A stretch of 64,000 nt of DNA from Pedobacter sp. ISL-64 (GCF_018613605.1 NZ_JAGGPU010000001.1:124001-188000); one strand, 5' to 3'. Numbered from the stretch's first letter, positions 8,656-17,198 are shown. Program-made: numbers and translations. The notes: a model not told the origin generated them from the sequence alone.

Positions 8656-9438
8656 ATGAACATATTAGATAAAATAGTATTACGCAAAAAAGAAGAAATT
8701 GCGGCTGCTAAAGCTTTGGTTTCTGTACAGGATTTAGAAAATTCGGTGCATTTTAAACGAACACCTTATTCTTTTAAGGAGTTTCTATTGGCCGAAGACC
8801 GTACCGGCATTATTGCAGAGTTTAAGCGTCGTTCGCCATCAAAAGGGTTAATCAATGGCATTGCCGATGTTGCAGAGGTAACGCAGGCTTATAATGCTGC
8901 GGGTGCATCTGCACTTTCGGTATTAACGGATGTCGATTTCTTTGGCGGTAAAACCGACGATATTCTGGCAGCACGGGCGGCAAACAATATTCCGATCTTG
9001 AGGAAGGATTTTATGATCGATGAGTATCAGATCCTGGAAGCAAAAGCCTGGGGTGCTGATATTATTCTATTGATCGCCTCAATATTAACCCCTCAGCAGA
9101 TTAACGATTTCGGAAAGTTTGCAAAAGACTTAGGCTTAAATGTGTTGTTAGAAGTGCACAACCAGGAAGAGTTGGAACGGAGCATCTGTCCGAATCTGGA
9201 TGCTATTGGTGTAAACAACAGAAACCTGGGCGATTTTACGGTAGATATCCAGACTTCGTTCGATTTGGTAAATAAAATCCCTAATGAATTTTTAAAGATT
9301 TCGGAAAGTGCGATTAGCAATCCACAAACGATTAAAGATCTAAAGGCCGCAGGTTTTAACGGGTTTTTAATTGGCGAGAATTTTATGAAGACTGACAATC
9401 CAGGTGTTGCAATAAAAGAATTTGTAGGGCAGATATAG
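8656..9438 (+). CDS. trpC: Indole-3-glycerol phosphate synthase
   Basis: Closes the indole ring from carboxyphenylaminodeoxyribulose phosphate in tryptophan synthesis. The 260-residue (beta/alpha)8 protein has the family signatures EFKRRSPSKG (catalytic Lys, about residues 54-63), ALSVLTDVDFFGG, LRKDFMIDEYQI, ADIILLIAS, LLEVHNQEEL, IGVNNRNL and SESAI. It is monofunctional, with no TrpF fusion. It is probably co-transcribed with trpEG through the repeat at 8549-8650. No trpF, trpB or trpA follows; the next gene is hflX after another palindromic repeat. Confidence 0.96.
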   Translation: MNILDKIVLRKKEEIAAAKALVSVQDLENSVHFKRTPYSFKEFLLAEDRTGIIAEFKRRSPSKGLINGIADVAEVTQAYNAAGASALSVLTDVDFFGGKTDDILAARAANNIPILRKDFMIDEYQILEAKAWGADIILLIASILTPQQINDFGKFAKDLGLNVLLEVHNQEELERSICPNLDAIGVNNRNLGDFTVDIQTSFDLVNKIPNEFLKISESAISNPQTIKDLKAAGFNGFLIGENFMKTDNPGVAIKEFVGQI

Positions 9439-9458
9439 ATCGAGTTTTATAGAAAAAT

Positions 9459-9545
9459 CGTCATTTCGGCCATGGCGGAGAAATCTTTAGATGGACTTAT
9501 CGTTAAAAGATTTCTCGGCTACGCTTTGCTGCACTCGAAATGACG
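9459..9545. repeat. 87-bp imperfect palindromic element (CGTCATTTCG ends)
   Basis: Perfect 10-bp terminal inverted repeats CGTCATTTCG and CGAAATGACG. Inside is a second inverted pair, GAGAAATCTTT and AAAGATTTCTC. It has no coding capacity and lies between trpC and hflX. It resembles a small non-autonomous (MITE- or REP-like) element, and its ends are similar to those of the block at 15812-16155. Confidence 0.75.
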
Positions 9546-9585
9546 GAATAACGAAGCTTAATGGATTTACACGTTGGCAAATTCG

Positions 9586-9593
9586 TATATTTG
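9586..9593 (+). promoter_or_regulatory. Putative hflX promoter -7 box
   Basis: TATATTTG matches TAnnTTTG exactly and ends 10 nt before the hflX ATG at 9604. If used, the mRNA leader would be only about 5 nt. The -33 element is unclear. Confidence 0.45.
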
Positions 9594-9603
9594 CCTCAAT
9601 TAC

Positions 9604-10794
9604 ATGGGAAAACAAAAGACATATGATACTGCCGTAGTGCAGGAACGGGCAATTTTAGTCGGAGTGGTTACACCTGGTGAAAAAGAAGCCCAAACAAAAG
9701 AATATTTAGATGAGCTGGCTTTTTTGGTCGATACAGCGGGGGGAAAGGTAGAAAAGGTTTTTACACAGAAGATGCTTAAACCAGAGCGTGCTACATTTGT
9801 GGGTACGGGAAAACTGGAAGAGATAAAAGCTTATGTAAAATCAGAAGAAATTGATGTGGTGGTTTTCGACGATGAATTATCACCGTCGCAATTACGTAAC
9901 ATCGATCGTGAACTTGGAGTTAAGGTGTTAGATCGAAGCAATCTGATCCTCGATATTTTTGCCAACAGGGCCCAAACTGCACAGGCAAAAACACAGGTAG
10001 AACTGGCGCAATTACAATATGTTTTGCCACGCCTAACCGGTATGTGGACTCACTTAGAGCGCCAGAAAGGTGGTATCGGGATGCGTGGTCCGGGTGAAAC
10101 CCAGATAGAAAGTGATAGACGTATTATTTTAAATAAAATCTCTTTGCTAAAAGAGCGTTTAAGAAATATAGACCGGCAGAACGAAACACAGCGTAAAAAC
10201 CGTGGTCAGTTAATTCGGGTAGCATTGGTAGGCTATACCAACGTAGGTAAATCCACCATCATGAACATGCTGTCGAAATCGGAAGTATTTGCAGAAAATA
10301 AATTGTTTGCGACTTTAGATACGACTGTTCGTAAAGTGGTGATCGAGAATTTACCTTTTTTGCTTTCCGATACCGTTGGGTTTATCCGCAAGCTGCCTCA
10401 CCATTTGGTAGAATGTTTTAAATCTACTTTAGATGAAGTACGTGAAGCCGATTTGTTGATCCACGTGGTTGATGTTTCGCATCCTAACTTCGAAGATCAG
10501 ATTAATACGGTCAATGAAACCTTGAAAGATATTGGCGCGATTGATAAAGACATGATTTTAGTTTTTAATAAGATTGATGCTTATGTTTCGCCTGAGGTTG
10601 ATGATGAAGAGGATGATGGCAAGCTGACTTTAGAAGACTTTAAGAAAAGCTGGATGAGCCACGATAAAGTACCTGTATTATTTATCTCGGCCACAGAAAA
10701 AGAAAACTTAGAAGAGTTTAAAACATTATTGTACGATAAGGTCAAAGATGCGCATATAGCGAGGTACCCGTATGATAGTAATTTGTTATATTAG
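9604..10794 (+). CDS. hflX: GTPase HflX (ribosome-associated)
   Basis: Ribosome-binding GTPase that splits or rescues stalled 70S ribosomes. The HflX N-terminal domain (about residues 15-180) contains the family hallmark RGPGETQIESDRR. The G domain has G1 GYTNVGKST, G3 DTVGFIRKLP and G4 NKID, with an effector segment around FATLDTT. The ATG at 9604 was chosen over an in-frame TTG at 9574 because the promoter-like box lies between them. The 396-residue length is normal. A glutamate/aspartate-rich insert (VDDEEDDGK) lies after the G4 motif. Separated from trpC by a repeat, so probably its own unit. Confidence 0.94.
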   Translation: MGKQKTYDTAVVQERAILVGVVTPGEKEAQTKEYLDELAFLVDTAGGKVEKVFTQKMLKPERATFVGTGKLEEIKAYVKSEEIDVVVFDDELSPSQLRNIDRELGVKVLDRSNLILDIFANRAQTAQAKTQVELAQLQYVLPRLTGMWTHLERQKGGIGMRGPGETQIESDRRIILNKISLLKERLRNIDRQNETQRKNRGQLIRVALVGYTNVGKSTIMNMLSKSEVFAENKLFATLDTTVRKVVIENLPFLLSDTVGFIRKLPHHLVECFKSTLDEVREADLLIHVVDVSHPNFEDQINTVNETLKDIGAIDKDMILVFNKIDAYVSPEVDDEEDDGKLTLEDFKKSWMSHDKVPVLFISATEKENLEEFKTLLYDKVKDAHIARYPYDSNLLY

Positions 10795-10823
10795 ATTAAA
10801 TTCCGTTATTGGGGTGCAAAAAT

Positions 10824-10856
10824 AAACCTCGCAGGTTTCGAAAACCTGCGAGGTTT
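10824..10856. repeat. Perfect 15-bp inverted repeat AAACCTCGCAGGTTT, likely terminator
   Basis: AAACCTCGCAGGTTT (10824-10838) and its exact reverse complement (10842-10856) flank a 3-nt loop. It lies between hflX and rbfA. A degraded copy occurs at 37288-37319 after dapF, so this is an interspersed element whose hairpin may double as a terminator, although the T run is short. Confidence 0.75.
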
Positions 10857-10884
10857 CATCAAAATAACGATAGATAAATACATT

Positions 10885-11262
10885 ATGGAAAGTAAACGTC
10901 AGCAGAAATTTGCAGGAGTATTACAAGAGGAGTTAGCACAGGTTTTTCAGCGGGAAGGTGCTGCATTTTTGCCTAATACATTGGTAACCATTACCCGTGT
11001 TCGGGTTTCGCCAGATTTGGCAGTGGCTAAAGTTTACCTGAGCTTTTTTAATACCAATAACACCACGCTTTCTATCAATACAGTTAACGCACATTCGGGC
11101 GAAATCAGGTACAAATTGGGAAGCAGAATCCGCCATCAGGTTAGGGTAGTGCCAGAGCTTACTTTCTTTGTAGATGACACGAACGAGTATGTAGAGCGGA
11201 TGGATCATCTGTTCGAGAAGATTGCAAAAGAACCCAGACAGAAGGACGAAGACAGCGAATAA
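10885..11262 (+). CDS. rbfA: 30S ribosome-binding factor A
   Basis: Late assembly factor of the 30S subunit that binds the 5' region of 16S rRNA and supports cold growth. The 125-residue protein has a KH-like fold with typical N-terminal RQQKFAGVLQEELAQVFQRE, then VTITRVRVSPDLAVAKVYLSF and the C-terminal helix EYVERMDHLFEKI. The length matches the family. It is followed after 5 nt by the PAQR-family gene, suggesting co-transcription. Confidence 0.93.
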   Translation: MESKRQQKFAGVLQEELAQVFQREGAAFLPNTLVTITRVRVSPDLAVAKVYLSFFNTNNTTLSINTVNAHSGEIRYKLGSRIRHQVRVVPELTFFVDDTNEYVERMDHLFEKIAKEPRQKDEDSE

Positions 11263-11267
11263 TCTTT

Positions 11268-11897
11268 GTGAGGAAGCTAAGGGAACCCGTTAATTTCTTC
11301 ACTCATTTTATACCGGCGTTAATTGCAATTCCGGCAGGCTATATATTGCTTCAAAAATGCAATACACCTATTGAATATACTGCTGCATGGATTTATAGCA
11401 TTGGCACTTTTATCCTTTTTGGCGTAAGTGCCATGTATCATGGTTATCCGGCTACCGATTATGGTGTACGTTTTTGGCAAAAATTCGATCATTGCTGTAT
11501 TTATCTGATGATAGCAGGCTCCTACACGCCAACTGCTTTACTAGTTTTTGATGGTTGGTTGAGGTGGAGTTTGTTTGCTATTGTATGGATTATAGCTATT
11601 GTTGGTTGCCTGCTTAAAATCTTTAACCGCTTAAAAAGTACCGCCATTTCTTTGTCTATTTATATTTTAATGGGGTGTTTGATTGTGCCTTTGCTACAGA
11701 AAATGCTAGGTACACTACCTTTTGGTGCAATTTTTTGGTTACTGTTCGGTGGCGTTTTTTACATTGCCGGAACCTATTATTATGCAAAGGATAAACAGTT
11801 ATTTAGGTGGATGCATAGCCATGAGCTTTGGCACTTATTTGTAATAGGAGGGGCTTTGTCTCACTACATTTACAATTTCATTTATATCTTCAAATAA
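11268..11897 (+). CDS. Hemolysin III / PAQR family membrane protein
   Basis: Seven predicted transmembrane helices and the family's conserved residues are visible: REPVNFFTH at the start, SAMYH (first metal ligand), DHCCIYLMIAGSYTP, and SHELWHLFVIGGALSHY near the end with the remaining histidines. The family includes hemolysin III and eukaryotic PAQR receptors, with a Zn site and ceramidase-like fold; bacterial function is uncertain. It uses a GTG start 5 nt after the rbfA stop. The M23 peptidase gene follows after 7 nt. Confidence 0.88.
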   Translation: MRKLREPVNFFTHFIPALIAIPAGYILLQKCNTPIEYTAAWIYSIGTFILFGVSAMYHGYPATDYGVRFWQKFDHCCIYLMIAGSYTPTALLVFDGWLRWSLFAIVWIIAIVGCLLKIFNRLKSTAISLSIYILMGCLIVPLLQKMLGTLPFGAIFWLLFGGVFYIAGTYYYAKDKQLFRWMHSHELWHLFVIGGALSHYIYNFIYIFK

Positions 11898-11904
11898 ATT
11901 ACGG

Positions 11905-12591
11905 ATGCAAACTTTTGAGCAGATTATTCGAGCGAATGCTTCATTGATCCACAAGGTGGTTGATTTTGATGTAAATCATGACCAGCTTTTACCTTTAGAT
12001 TTTACTGTGGCAAATACCGAGTTAACAAATGAAATTCTGGATAATACCGATTTATTTTCTGCCTGGATAAATGAAAAATTAACCCGGAACAATGCTCGTT
12101 ATGGAATTGGCGGTTATGATGAACACCGTACCATATATTCACGAAGTGCTCATTTTAATGCCGGAGAAGAAGCCCGCAGGTTACATTTAGGTGTAGATAT
12201 CTGGGGGCCAGCTGGAACACCGGTCTATAGTTTTTACGATGCCACCGTTCAGAGCTTTGCCAATAATAACAACTTTGGCGATTACGGCGCAACAATCATC
12301 TTGGCTTACGAAATTGATGGTTTTAAGTTTAATGCGTTATATGGGCATTTAAGCCTAGCTTCGTTAAATGGGCTGGAGGAAGGTAAATTTATTCCAGCAG
12401 GCGCAAAAATCGCAGAATTAGGCCCAAAAGAAGAGAACGGTTACTGGCCGCCACACCTTCATTTTCAATTGATCGAAAATATGGAAGGATTAAAAGGCGA
12501 TTACCCTGGGGTTTGCAGATTTAGTGAACGAGAAAAATACCTGGCAAACTGCCCCGACCCGAATTTGATTTTAAAAACTAATTTTTCTTAG
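11905..12591 (+). CDS. M23 family peptidase (LytM domain), no signal peptide
   Basis: C-terminal half is a lysostaphin-like metallopeptidase: HLGVDIWGPAGTPVYS supplies the first His/Asp zinc ligands, YGHLS follows, and PPHLHFQL supplies the HxH ligand. The N-terminal 90 residues (MQTFEQIIRANASLIHKV...) carry no signal peptide or transmembrane segment, unusual for a peptidoglycan endopeptidase. Related unfused proteins occur in Bacteroidota, and the domain is also found fused to class III aminotransferases. It is probably co-transcribed with the PAQR gene. The substrate is unproven. Confidence 0.85.
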   Translation: MQTFEQIIRANASLIHKVVDFDVNHDQLLPLDFTVANTELTNEILDNTDLFSAWINEKLTRNNARYGIGGYDEHRTIYSRSAHFNAGEEARRLHLGVDIWGPAGTPVYSFYDATVQSFANNNNFGDYGATIILAYEIDGFKFNALYGHLSLASLNGLEEGKFIPAGAKIAELGPKEENGYWPPHLHFQLIENMEGLKGDYPGVCRFSEREKYLANCPDPNLILKTNFS

Positions 12592-12597
12592 TTTTTA

Positions 12598-12835
12598 ACC
12601 ATAAAGAACACAGAGGGAAAGGACCTAGGCCACAGAGAGATTTGTTTGCGATGATAGGCGGCGAGGATCGTCATTGAGAAGGCTTTTTCAGCCGGCGAAG
12701 CAATCTTACAGCGATCGCTACTAGTGTGTGCTTTAAGATTCACGCCTGCGCGGGAAAGACGAACTTACTATTTAAATGTCAATTATATTTCTCATTTCTC
12801 TGTGAAAAACTCGGTGCCCCTCTGTGGTAAAATGC
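12598..12835. repeat. Nested inverted-repeat block in the M23-TonB gap
   Basis: The outer arms ACCATAAAGAACACAGAGG (12598-12616) and CCTCTGTGGT (near 12818-12828), and CACAGAGAGAT and ATTTCTCTGTG inside them, form an interrupted palindrome. The middle holds a second element beginning CGTCATTGAGAAGG (about 12669) and ending GGGAAAGACGA. No ORF. This explains the 272-bp gap; it looks like one small element inserted in another. Confidence 0.6.
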
Positions 12836-12863
12836 TTTCGGTTTTTTTTAGTAAATTAGTATC

Positions 12864-13517
12864 ATGAAAAACCTGCTTACCCTTTCTTTACTTTTCTGCT
12901 GTTCATTGGCCATGGCCCAGGTTCAGTTTAAATCGGGTAAAAGTGGTTTTACGAATTTCTTAAGGGAAAATACGATCTATCCCCAGTTTTCGAAAGATAA
13001 TTGTATTCAGGGAACTGTGAGCGTGAGTTTTAAGCTCAATGGCCAGGGTAAGGTTTATTTTTCCAAAATTAGTAAAGGAATATTGTCTGACCTGGATGAA
13101 GAAGCCTTGCGCTTGGTGCGTTTAAGCAGCGGTAAATGGCAGGTTCCGGCAGGATACGATACAACAGTTTCGATTGTAGCTCCGGTTAATTTTAAACTTT
13201 CGGGCTATAATTGTGAAGGAAAATCAAATGAGGCCATTCAGGAAGCTATCCGTACTTACCTGGCTGAAGAAGGTTTAACTAACTCTGTAATTAATTTCTA
13301 TAAAAACATCGACCAGGCAAAACCCGGACAAGAGGTTCAGATTATTGCCATTAAAAACCAGTTAGGCATTGATGATGAATACTTGGATGACCGGATAAAA
13401 ATGGCCCTAAAAAAAATAAAACAGGGCGATAAACAAGGTGCCTGTGAGGATTTTTTATTTGTTAAATATATGGGAAGTAAAATGGCTGACGATTATTTAG
13501 CAAAGTATTGTAAGTAA
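12864..13517 (+). CDS. Secreted protein with TonB C-terminal-like domain
   Basis: The signal peptide MKNLLTLSLLFCCSLAMAQ precedes a TonB C-terminal-like domain (about residues 25-112: NTIYPQFSKDNCIQGTVSVS...LDEEALRLVRLSSGKWQVP). The remaining 100 residues are mainly helical with charged repeats (LGIDDEYLDDRIKMALKKIKQGDKQGACEDF) and end in a Cys. There is no transmembrane anchor of a true TonB, so it may be periplasmic and not energy-transducing. The next gene starts directly after its stop, so the two are co-transcribed. Confidence 0.7.
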   Translation: MKNLLTLSLLFCCSLAMAQVQFKSGKSGFTNFLRENTIYPQFSKDNCIQGTVSVSFKLNGQGKVYFSKISKGILSDLDEEALRLVRLSSGKWQVPAGYDTTVSIVAPVNFKLSGYNCEGKSNEAIQEAIRTYLAEEGLTNSVINFYKNIDQAKPGQEVQIIAIKNQLGIDDEYLDDRIKMALKKIKQGDKQGACEDFLFVKYMGSKMADDYLAKYCK

Positions 13518-13907
13518 ATGAAAAACACAAGCAGATTTTTTGCCTTATTGGATATCATCAGCATTGCATTATTGGCTAAACAGTTTTGGCAGATTTTAAC
13601 ACACCTGAACGAAATCCCCCACCAGATACTTTCGCAGGCCAAGGTTGTTTTATTGTTGCCCCTATTTGTGTCGCTTTTTGCATCGGCAGCGGGTTTGATC
13701 TTATTTAAGAAATTCGGCTTTATTACTTATTATATTCAGTTTCCATTCCGTTTGGTGGTTTGGGTATTTTCCATTGGCTTTATTACTTATTTACCAGAAG
13801 TATTAAACCTCGGCGAACGGTGGTTTGATATTTTGTTCCGCATCTGCTTTATTGCCGAATTCTTCAGGCTGTATTTTACGATTAAAATTCACCGTTCATC
13901 CTTCTGA
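13518..13907 (+). CDS. Small integral membrane protein, unknown
   Basis: 129 residues with four hydrophobic helices (about 8-24, 45-65, 70-92, 105-124). The ATG directly follows the stop of the TonB-domain gene. Its 3' end overlaps the convergent lipid kinase gene by 12 nt. I do not recognise a family. Confidence 0.65.
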   Translation: MKNTSRFFALLDIISIALLAKQFWQILTHLNEIPHQILSQAKVVLLLPLFVSLFASAAGLILFKKFGFITYYIQFPFRLVVWVFSIGFITYLPEVLNLGERWFDILFRICFIAEFFRLYFTIKIHRSSF

Positions 13908-14768
13908 AACCTTAGGTAAAACCACCGTTATGGCAGCAGGCAGAATTTTTGCTTCAACAGTATTCACCCTGCCAATGTACTCTCCATCAACCTGGAAATG
14001 TGCTTTGTGTTTTGAGGAAATCTTTACTTCAGCAGTTTGAAACACTTCTATCTTTTTCGGGTTGAAGGGCAGTTTGGTGATCCATATTTTTAATATTTCC
14101 AGGTAGGAGTAATCTTTTACCAAAACCACTTCGAAAAGATCGTCATCTAATTTTCCGTCAGGGTTTATCTTTAATCCAGAGCCGTACATGGTTGCATTGG
14201 CAATAGCCACCATGGCTGCTTTAGAGGTAATGGTTTCGTTTTTAAGTTTCAGTTGCACTTCCATTCTGTTGTGGTTCCATAAGGCATGCCAGGTGGCTTT
14301 TGCATAGCCCCACATACCGCGCTGGGGCAGGGTATCAAATTTCTTTACCAGGTAGGCATTAAAACCTAAATCGGATAAATGAATGCAGATTTCGTCATTA
14401 AGTTTAACCACATGGATTTTTTGCAAACGGCCTTCATCCAAAATTGCTAAAGCCAGCTCAATATCAGTTGGTATGTCTAATTCTTTCGCCATCCCATTTG
14501 CAGAACCGCTAGGGATAATGCCGATAGGCGTTTCAGTATGCAACAAACATTCGGCAACCAGTTTTAAGGTCCCGTCGCCACCAACTGCTACCACGCGATC
14601 TGCTTTTGAACTTGTAATTCTTTGTTTTATCTTCTCTAAAGAACAATCTTTGGGCAATTCAAAAAGATCAATTTCTGTATCTTTTGCATCGAAATAGGTA
14701 GAAATTACTTCCTTTAAGTTAATGTCATGGCTGCCTGAGGCTGGATTGATGATGAATAATAATTTCAT
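13896..14768 (-). CDS. Diacylglycerol/lipid kinase family protein (YegS-like)
   Basis: Phosphorylates a lipid such as diacylglycerol or a sphingoid base using ATP. The 290 residues include IINPASGS at the start, the nucleotide-binding GGDGT (63-67), the SGSANGMAKEL motif, and a C-terminal beta-sandwich with DGEYIGR near the end. The length matches YegS/BmrU/LCB5-type kinases. Bacteroidota make sphingolipids, so a sphingoid substrate is possible but not shown. It is divergent from the App1-type phosphatase gene, which is also a lipid-related function. Confidence 0.88.
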   Translation of the reverse strand: MKLLFIINPASGSHDINLKEVISTYFDAKDTEIDLFELPKDCSLEKIKQRITSSKADRVVAVGGDGTLKLVAECLLHTETPIGIIPSGSANGMAKELDIPTDIELALAILDEGRLQKIHVVKLNDEICIHLSDLGFNAYLVKKFDTLPQRGMWGYAKATWHALWNHNRMEVQLKLKNETITSKAAMVAIANATMYGSGLKINPDGKLDDDLFEVVLVKDYSYLEILKIWITKLPFNPKKIEVFQTAEVKISSKHKAHFQVDGEYIGRVNTVEAKILPAAITVVLPKVSEG

Positions 14769-14826
14769 GTGTTACCTTATGGTTTATATCAACAAACAAC
14801 TTTTAGTAAACTCTGTTTTAATACAG

Positions 14827-15798
14827 ATGAATAAATCTGTTAGTGTTAAAGTATATCACGGCTACGGCCACACGCATAATTTGATTGTTTATGGTCATGT
14901 TTTTAAACGCAAGGCGAAAACGCAGCAGGTTTATAGTAATAATCTGTTTATTAATATTGTACATCTTTTAAAACTCTTTATCCTAAAACCCTATGCTTTT
15001 GTTGAGGTGCGGTTGCAATTTTTTGATCAAACGATTTACAATAAAACCGAAGGGGATGGCTTTTTTAAATTCGAATGGAAAGCTGAACATGATGTGCCTG
15101 CAGGCTGGCACTTTGTTAAGGTAGAAGCTGTTGATAAAAACGGGAAGGTTTTAAGTGCAGGTGAGGGTAAGGTATATGTACCGCACATTACGCAATATGC
15201 CTTTATTTCGGATGTGGATGATACCGTGATGATTTCTCATTCGGCAACTATAGGGCGGCGGTTGAGAGAGCTGTTTATCAAGAATCCACATACACGTAAA
15301 ACCTTTCCTGATGCAGCCAGTCATTATCAGCAATTGGCCATGTCGCACACTGAATCAGATCAGCCCAATCCCTTTTTTTATGTAAGCAGCAGCGAATGGA
15401 ACCTTTACGATTATTTGGTCGAGACTTTTAGGTTTAACAAGTTGCCTGACGGTGCTTTTCTTTTAAATACATTAAAACGATGGAAAGATTTAGTCAGCAC
15501 AGGTAAAACAGGCCATGAGGGTAAATTATTGAGGGTAATGCGGATTTTAGATGCTTTCCCCAATCAGAAGTTTGTGTTTTTTGGTGATAACTCGCAGCAG
15601 GACCCAAAAATTTATTCCACAATAGTGGAGAAGTATCCAAAAAATATCGAAGCGGTCTACATTCGCAATATTCGTCCTGAAAAAGAAGTAGAAACAAGAC
15701 AATTGCTTAACAAAGTTGAGGAAAAAGGGGTGAGTGCGTGTTTATTTAATAATAGCGGGGAAGCGATTGAACATTCTAAATCAATAGGATTGATCTAA
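14827..15798 (+). CDS. App1 family protein (DUF2183), putative phosphatidate phosphatase
   Basis: HAD-like phosphatase core with the DxDxT nucleophile motif at 129-133 (ISDVDDTVM), the family's FFYVSSSEWNLYD segment, and FFGDNSQQDP towards the C terminus. Yeast App1 dephosphorylates phosphatidate; the bacterial substrate is unknown. The frame is open upstream to 14722 but would overlap the divergent kinase gene. ATG 14827 gives MNKSVSVKVYHGYGHTH, while ATG 14779 is also possible. The 324-residue length fits the family. The pairing with a lipid kinase suggests lipid phosphate turnover. Confidence 0.85.
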   Translation: MNKSVSVKVYHGYGHTHNLIVYGHVFKRKAKTQQVYSNNLFINIVHLLKLFILKPYAFVEVRLQFFDQTIYNKTEGDGFFKFEWKAEHDVPAGWHFVKVEAVDKNGKVLSAGEGKVYVPHITQYAFISDVDDTVMISHSATIGRRLRELFIKNPHTRKTFPDAASHYQQLAMSHTESDQPNPFFYVSSSEWNLYDYLVETFRFNKLPDGAFLLNTLKRWKDLVSTGKTGHEGKLLRVMRILDAFPNQKFVFFGDNSQQDPKIYSTIVEKYPKNIEAVYIRNIRPEKEVETRQLLNKVEEKGVSACLFNNSGEAIEHSKSIGLI

Positions 15799-15811
15799 TA
15801 GTTTCAAAGGG

Positions 15812-16155
15812 CGTCATTCCCGCGCAGGCTTAAAATCCTACCAAGGCATTACGATTTCCAATCAAGTTGGAAATGACGCTGCAATATATAGCTGTCCTTC
15901 CTGCCCCGATAAAGTATCGTGGGCATCCCATTCAATCGGGGCTAGGTACAATGTTTTTGCTAATGGGAGCAGGCCAAAGTTCAATAAACCCGACAGTAGC
16001 GACAGCCCCGTCCCGATTTTTCATCGGGATCATGAGGGCTATAGCGAATGGCGGGACGTTGGGATCCGATAAGCACAGAACCTGCTTTTCAAAAAAATGT
16101 TTACAGATTTCTCCTCCGAAGGAGTTCCTTTGGAACACTGCAGTCGAAATGACGG
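15812..16155. repeat. Composite block of intergenic repeat elements
   Basis: At least three elements are adjacent. 15812-15878 has ends CGTCATTCC and GGAAATGACG. About 15900-16068 is rich in CCCGAT/ATCGGG pairs (CCCGATTTTTCATCGGG). 16069-16155 ends GTCGAAATGACGG and contains CTCCGAAGGAG and GTTCCTTTGGAAC. The last palindrome has the same core as the array at 61978-62944. No gene is seen, and the long open frame across it is antisense to yccF and is not supported. Confidence 0.65.
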
Positions 16156-16177
16156 AACGGTATAAATTTACCTCAAA

Positions 16178-16546
16178 TCAGGAAATCGATTTTCCGAAAG
16201 GCGTGAATGCCAAATTCATTAACTTAAAATGCTGGCGACCAAATGGAATACCCACAATGGTAATGCAAAGCAGGATACCAAAAAATAAATGCGTTAAGGC
16301 AATCCAGAAACCGCCACATAAAATCCAGATCAGGTTCATGATAGTAGAAAGGCAGCCTGTATTTGATGAGGTATCGGTTATTTTAACGCCAAAAGGAGCA
16401 AGGCCTACAATGGCGAATTTAAAACATTGGATACCAAAAGGAATCCCCACAATGGTTAGACAAAGGATAAGGCCTCCAATAATATATTCGAAGAAAATAA
16501 AGATACCGCCAAAAATAATCCAGATAATATTGCCTAAAAAGTTCAT
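16178..16546 (-). CDS. YccF domain-containing inner membrane protein
   Basis: 122 residues made of two homologous halves, each with a membrane segment and a CxTIVGIPFGxQxFK signature (about residues 29-44 and 93-108). This is diagnostic of YccF/DUF307. The function is unknown. It stands alone, flanked by a repeat block on one side and a hypothetical secreted protein on the other. Confidence 0.88.
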   Translation of the reverse strand: MNFLGNIIWIIFGGIFIFFEYIIGGLILCLTIVGIPFGIQCFKFAIVGLAPFGVKITDTSSNTGCLSTIMNLIWILCGGFWIALTHLFFGILLCITIVGIPFGRQHFKLMNLAFTPFGKSIS

Positions 16547-16591
16547 TATGTTTTTAGTTTAAGATTTAATTTGGAAGTATTTGTTACAAGA

Positions 16592-17110
16592 CTAATCGTC
16601 CTTTTCGTCAACCATCGGAATCTGGTAATCCATTTTACGCGTTTTAAAGAAGGCTTTTAATTTTTTCCATGTAATAATTCTTGAGCTATCCGAAAGTTTA
16701 ATGTCATCGGAGGTCACAAAGTGTTTACAGTCAAAGCAGATATCAAAGAATGAGCATTTATCGCCTTTGAAGATTAAAATTCCATGATGTGGGATAAAGC
16801 ATTTGCCACGCTCGAATGTTTCTCCCAATTTAAGAGGTGTAATTAAGATGCTTGCCAATGAGTCGATATCTTTTTTGCTGAGTCTAAGTCTTTGCTTTAT
16901 GATTTTTTCGTTCAGCTTTCCATTCTCAATTAAACGTGGGGAGTAGTCACCTATATTTATTATTGGGGTATAAGTTACTTTATGGCTGAGGATAACAACC
17001 GAATCAGCAGCTACAAATGTTTTGTAAACTTTGTTTTGCTGTTTTTGCGCAACGCTTTTATTGCCGAGCAGCAATGAAATAGAGATAAAAAAAAGCAAGA
17101 ATTTTTCCAT
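16592..17110 (-). CDS. Hypothetical secreted protein
   Basis: 172 residues with a probable signal peptide (MEKFLLFFISISLLLGNKSVAQ). The body is lysine-rich with a short Cys-containing segment (CSFFDICFDCKHF). No family recognised. Divergent from the next small secreted protein gene. Confidence 0.6.
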   Translation of the reverse strand: MEKFLLFFISISLLLGNKSVAQKQQNKVYKTFVAADSVVILSHKVTYTPIINIGDYSPRLIENGKLNEKIIKQRLRLSKKDIDSLASILITPLKLGETFERGKCFIPHHGILIFKGDKCSFFDICFDCKHFVTSDDIKLSDSSRIITWKKLKAFFKTRKMDYQIPMVDEKDD

Positions 17111-17198
17111 GCGTGCATTAATTCGTTTTTGTCGATACTGATCTTAAAAGTATAAATCATTCTTCGTAATTTAGAATCACACACAAAAGAAACACAAC

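Noticed and set aside
15867..16562. A 231-codon open frame on the plus strand
   Set aside because: It runs through a repeat block and is antisense to yccF, whose family signatures are clear; composition is that of antisense shadow.
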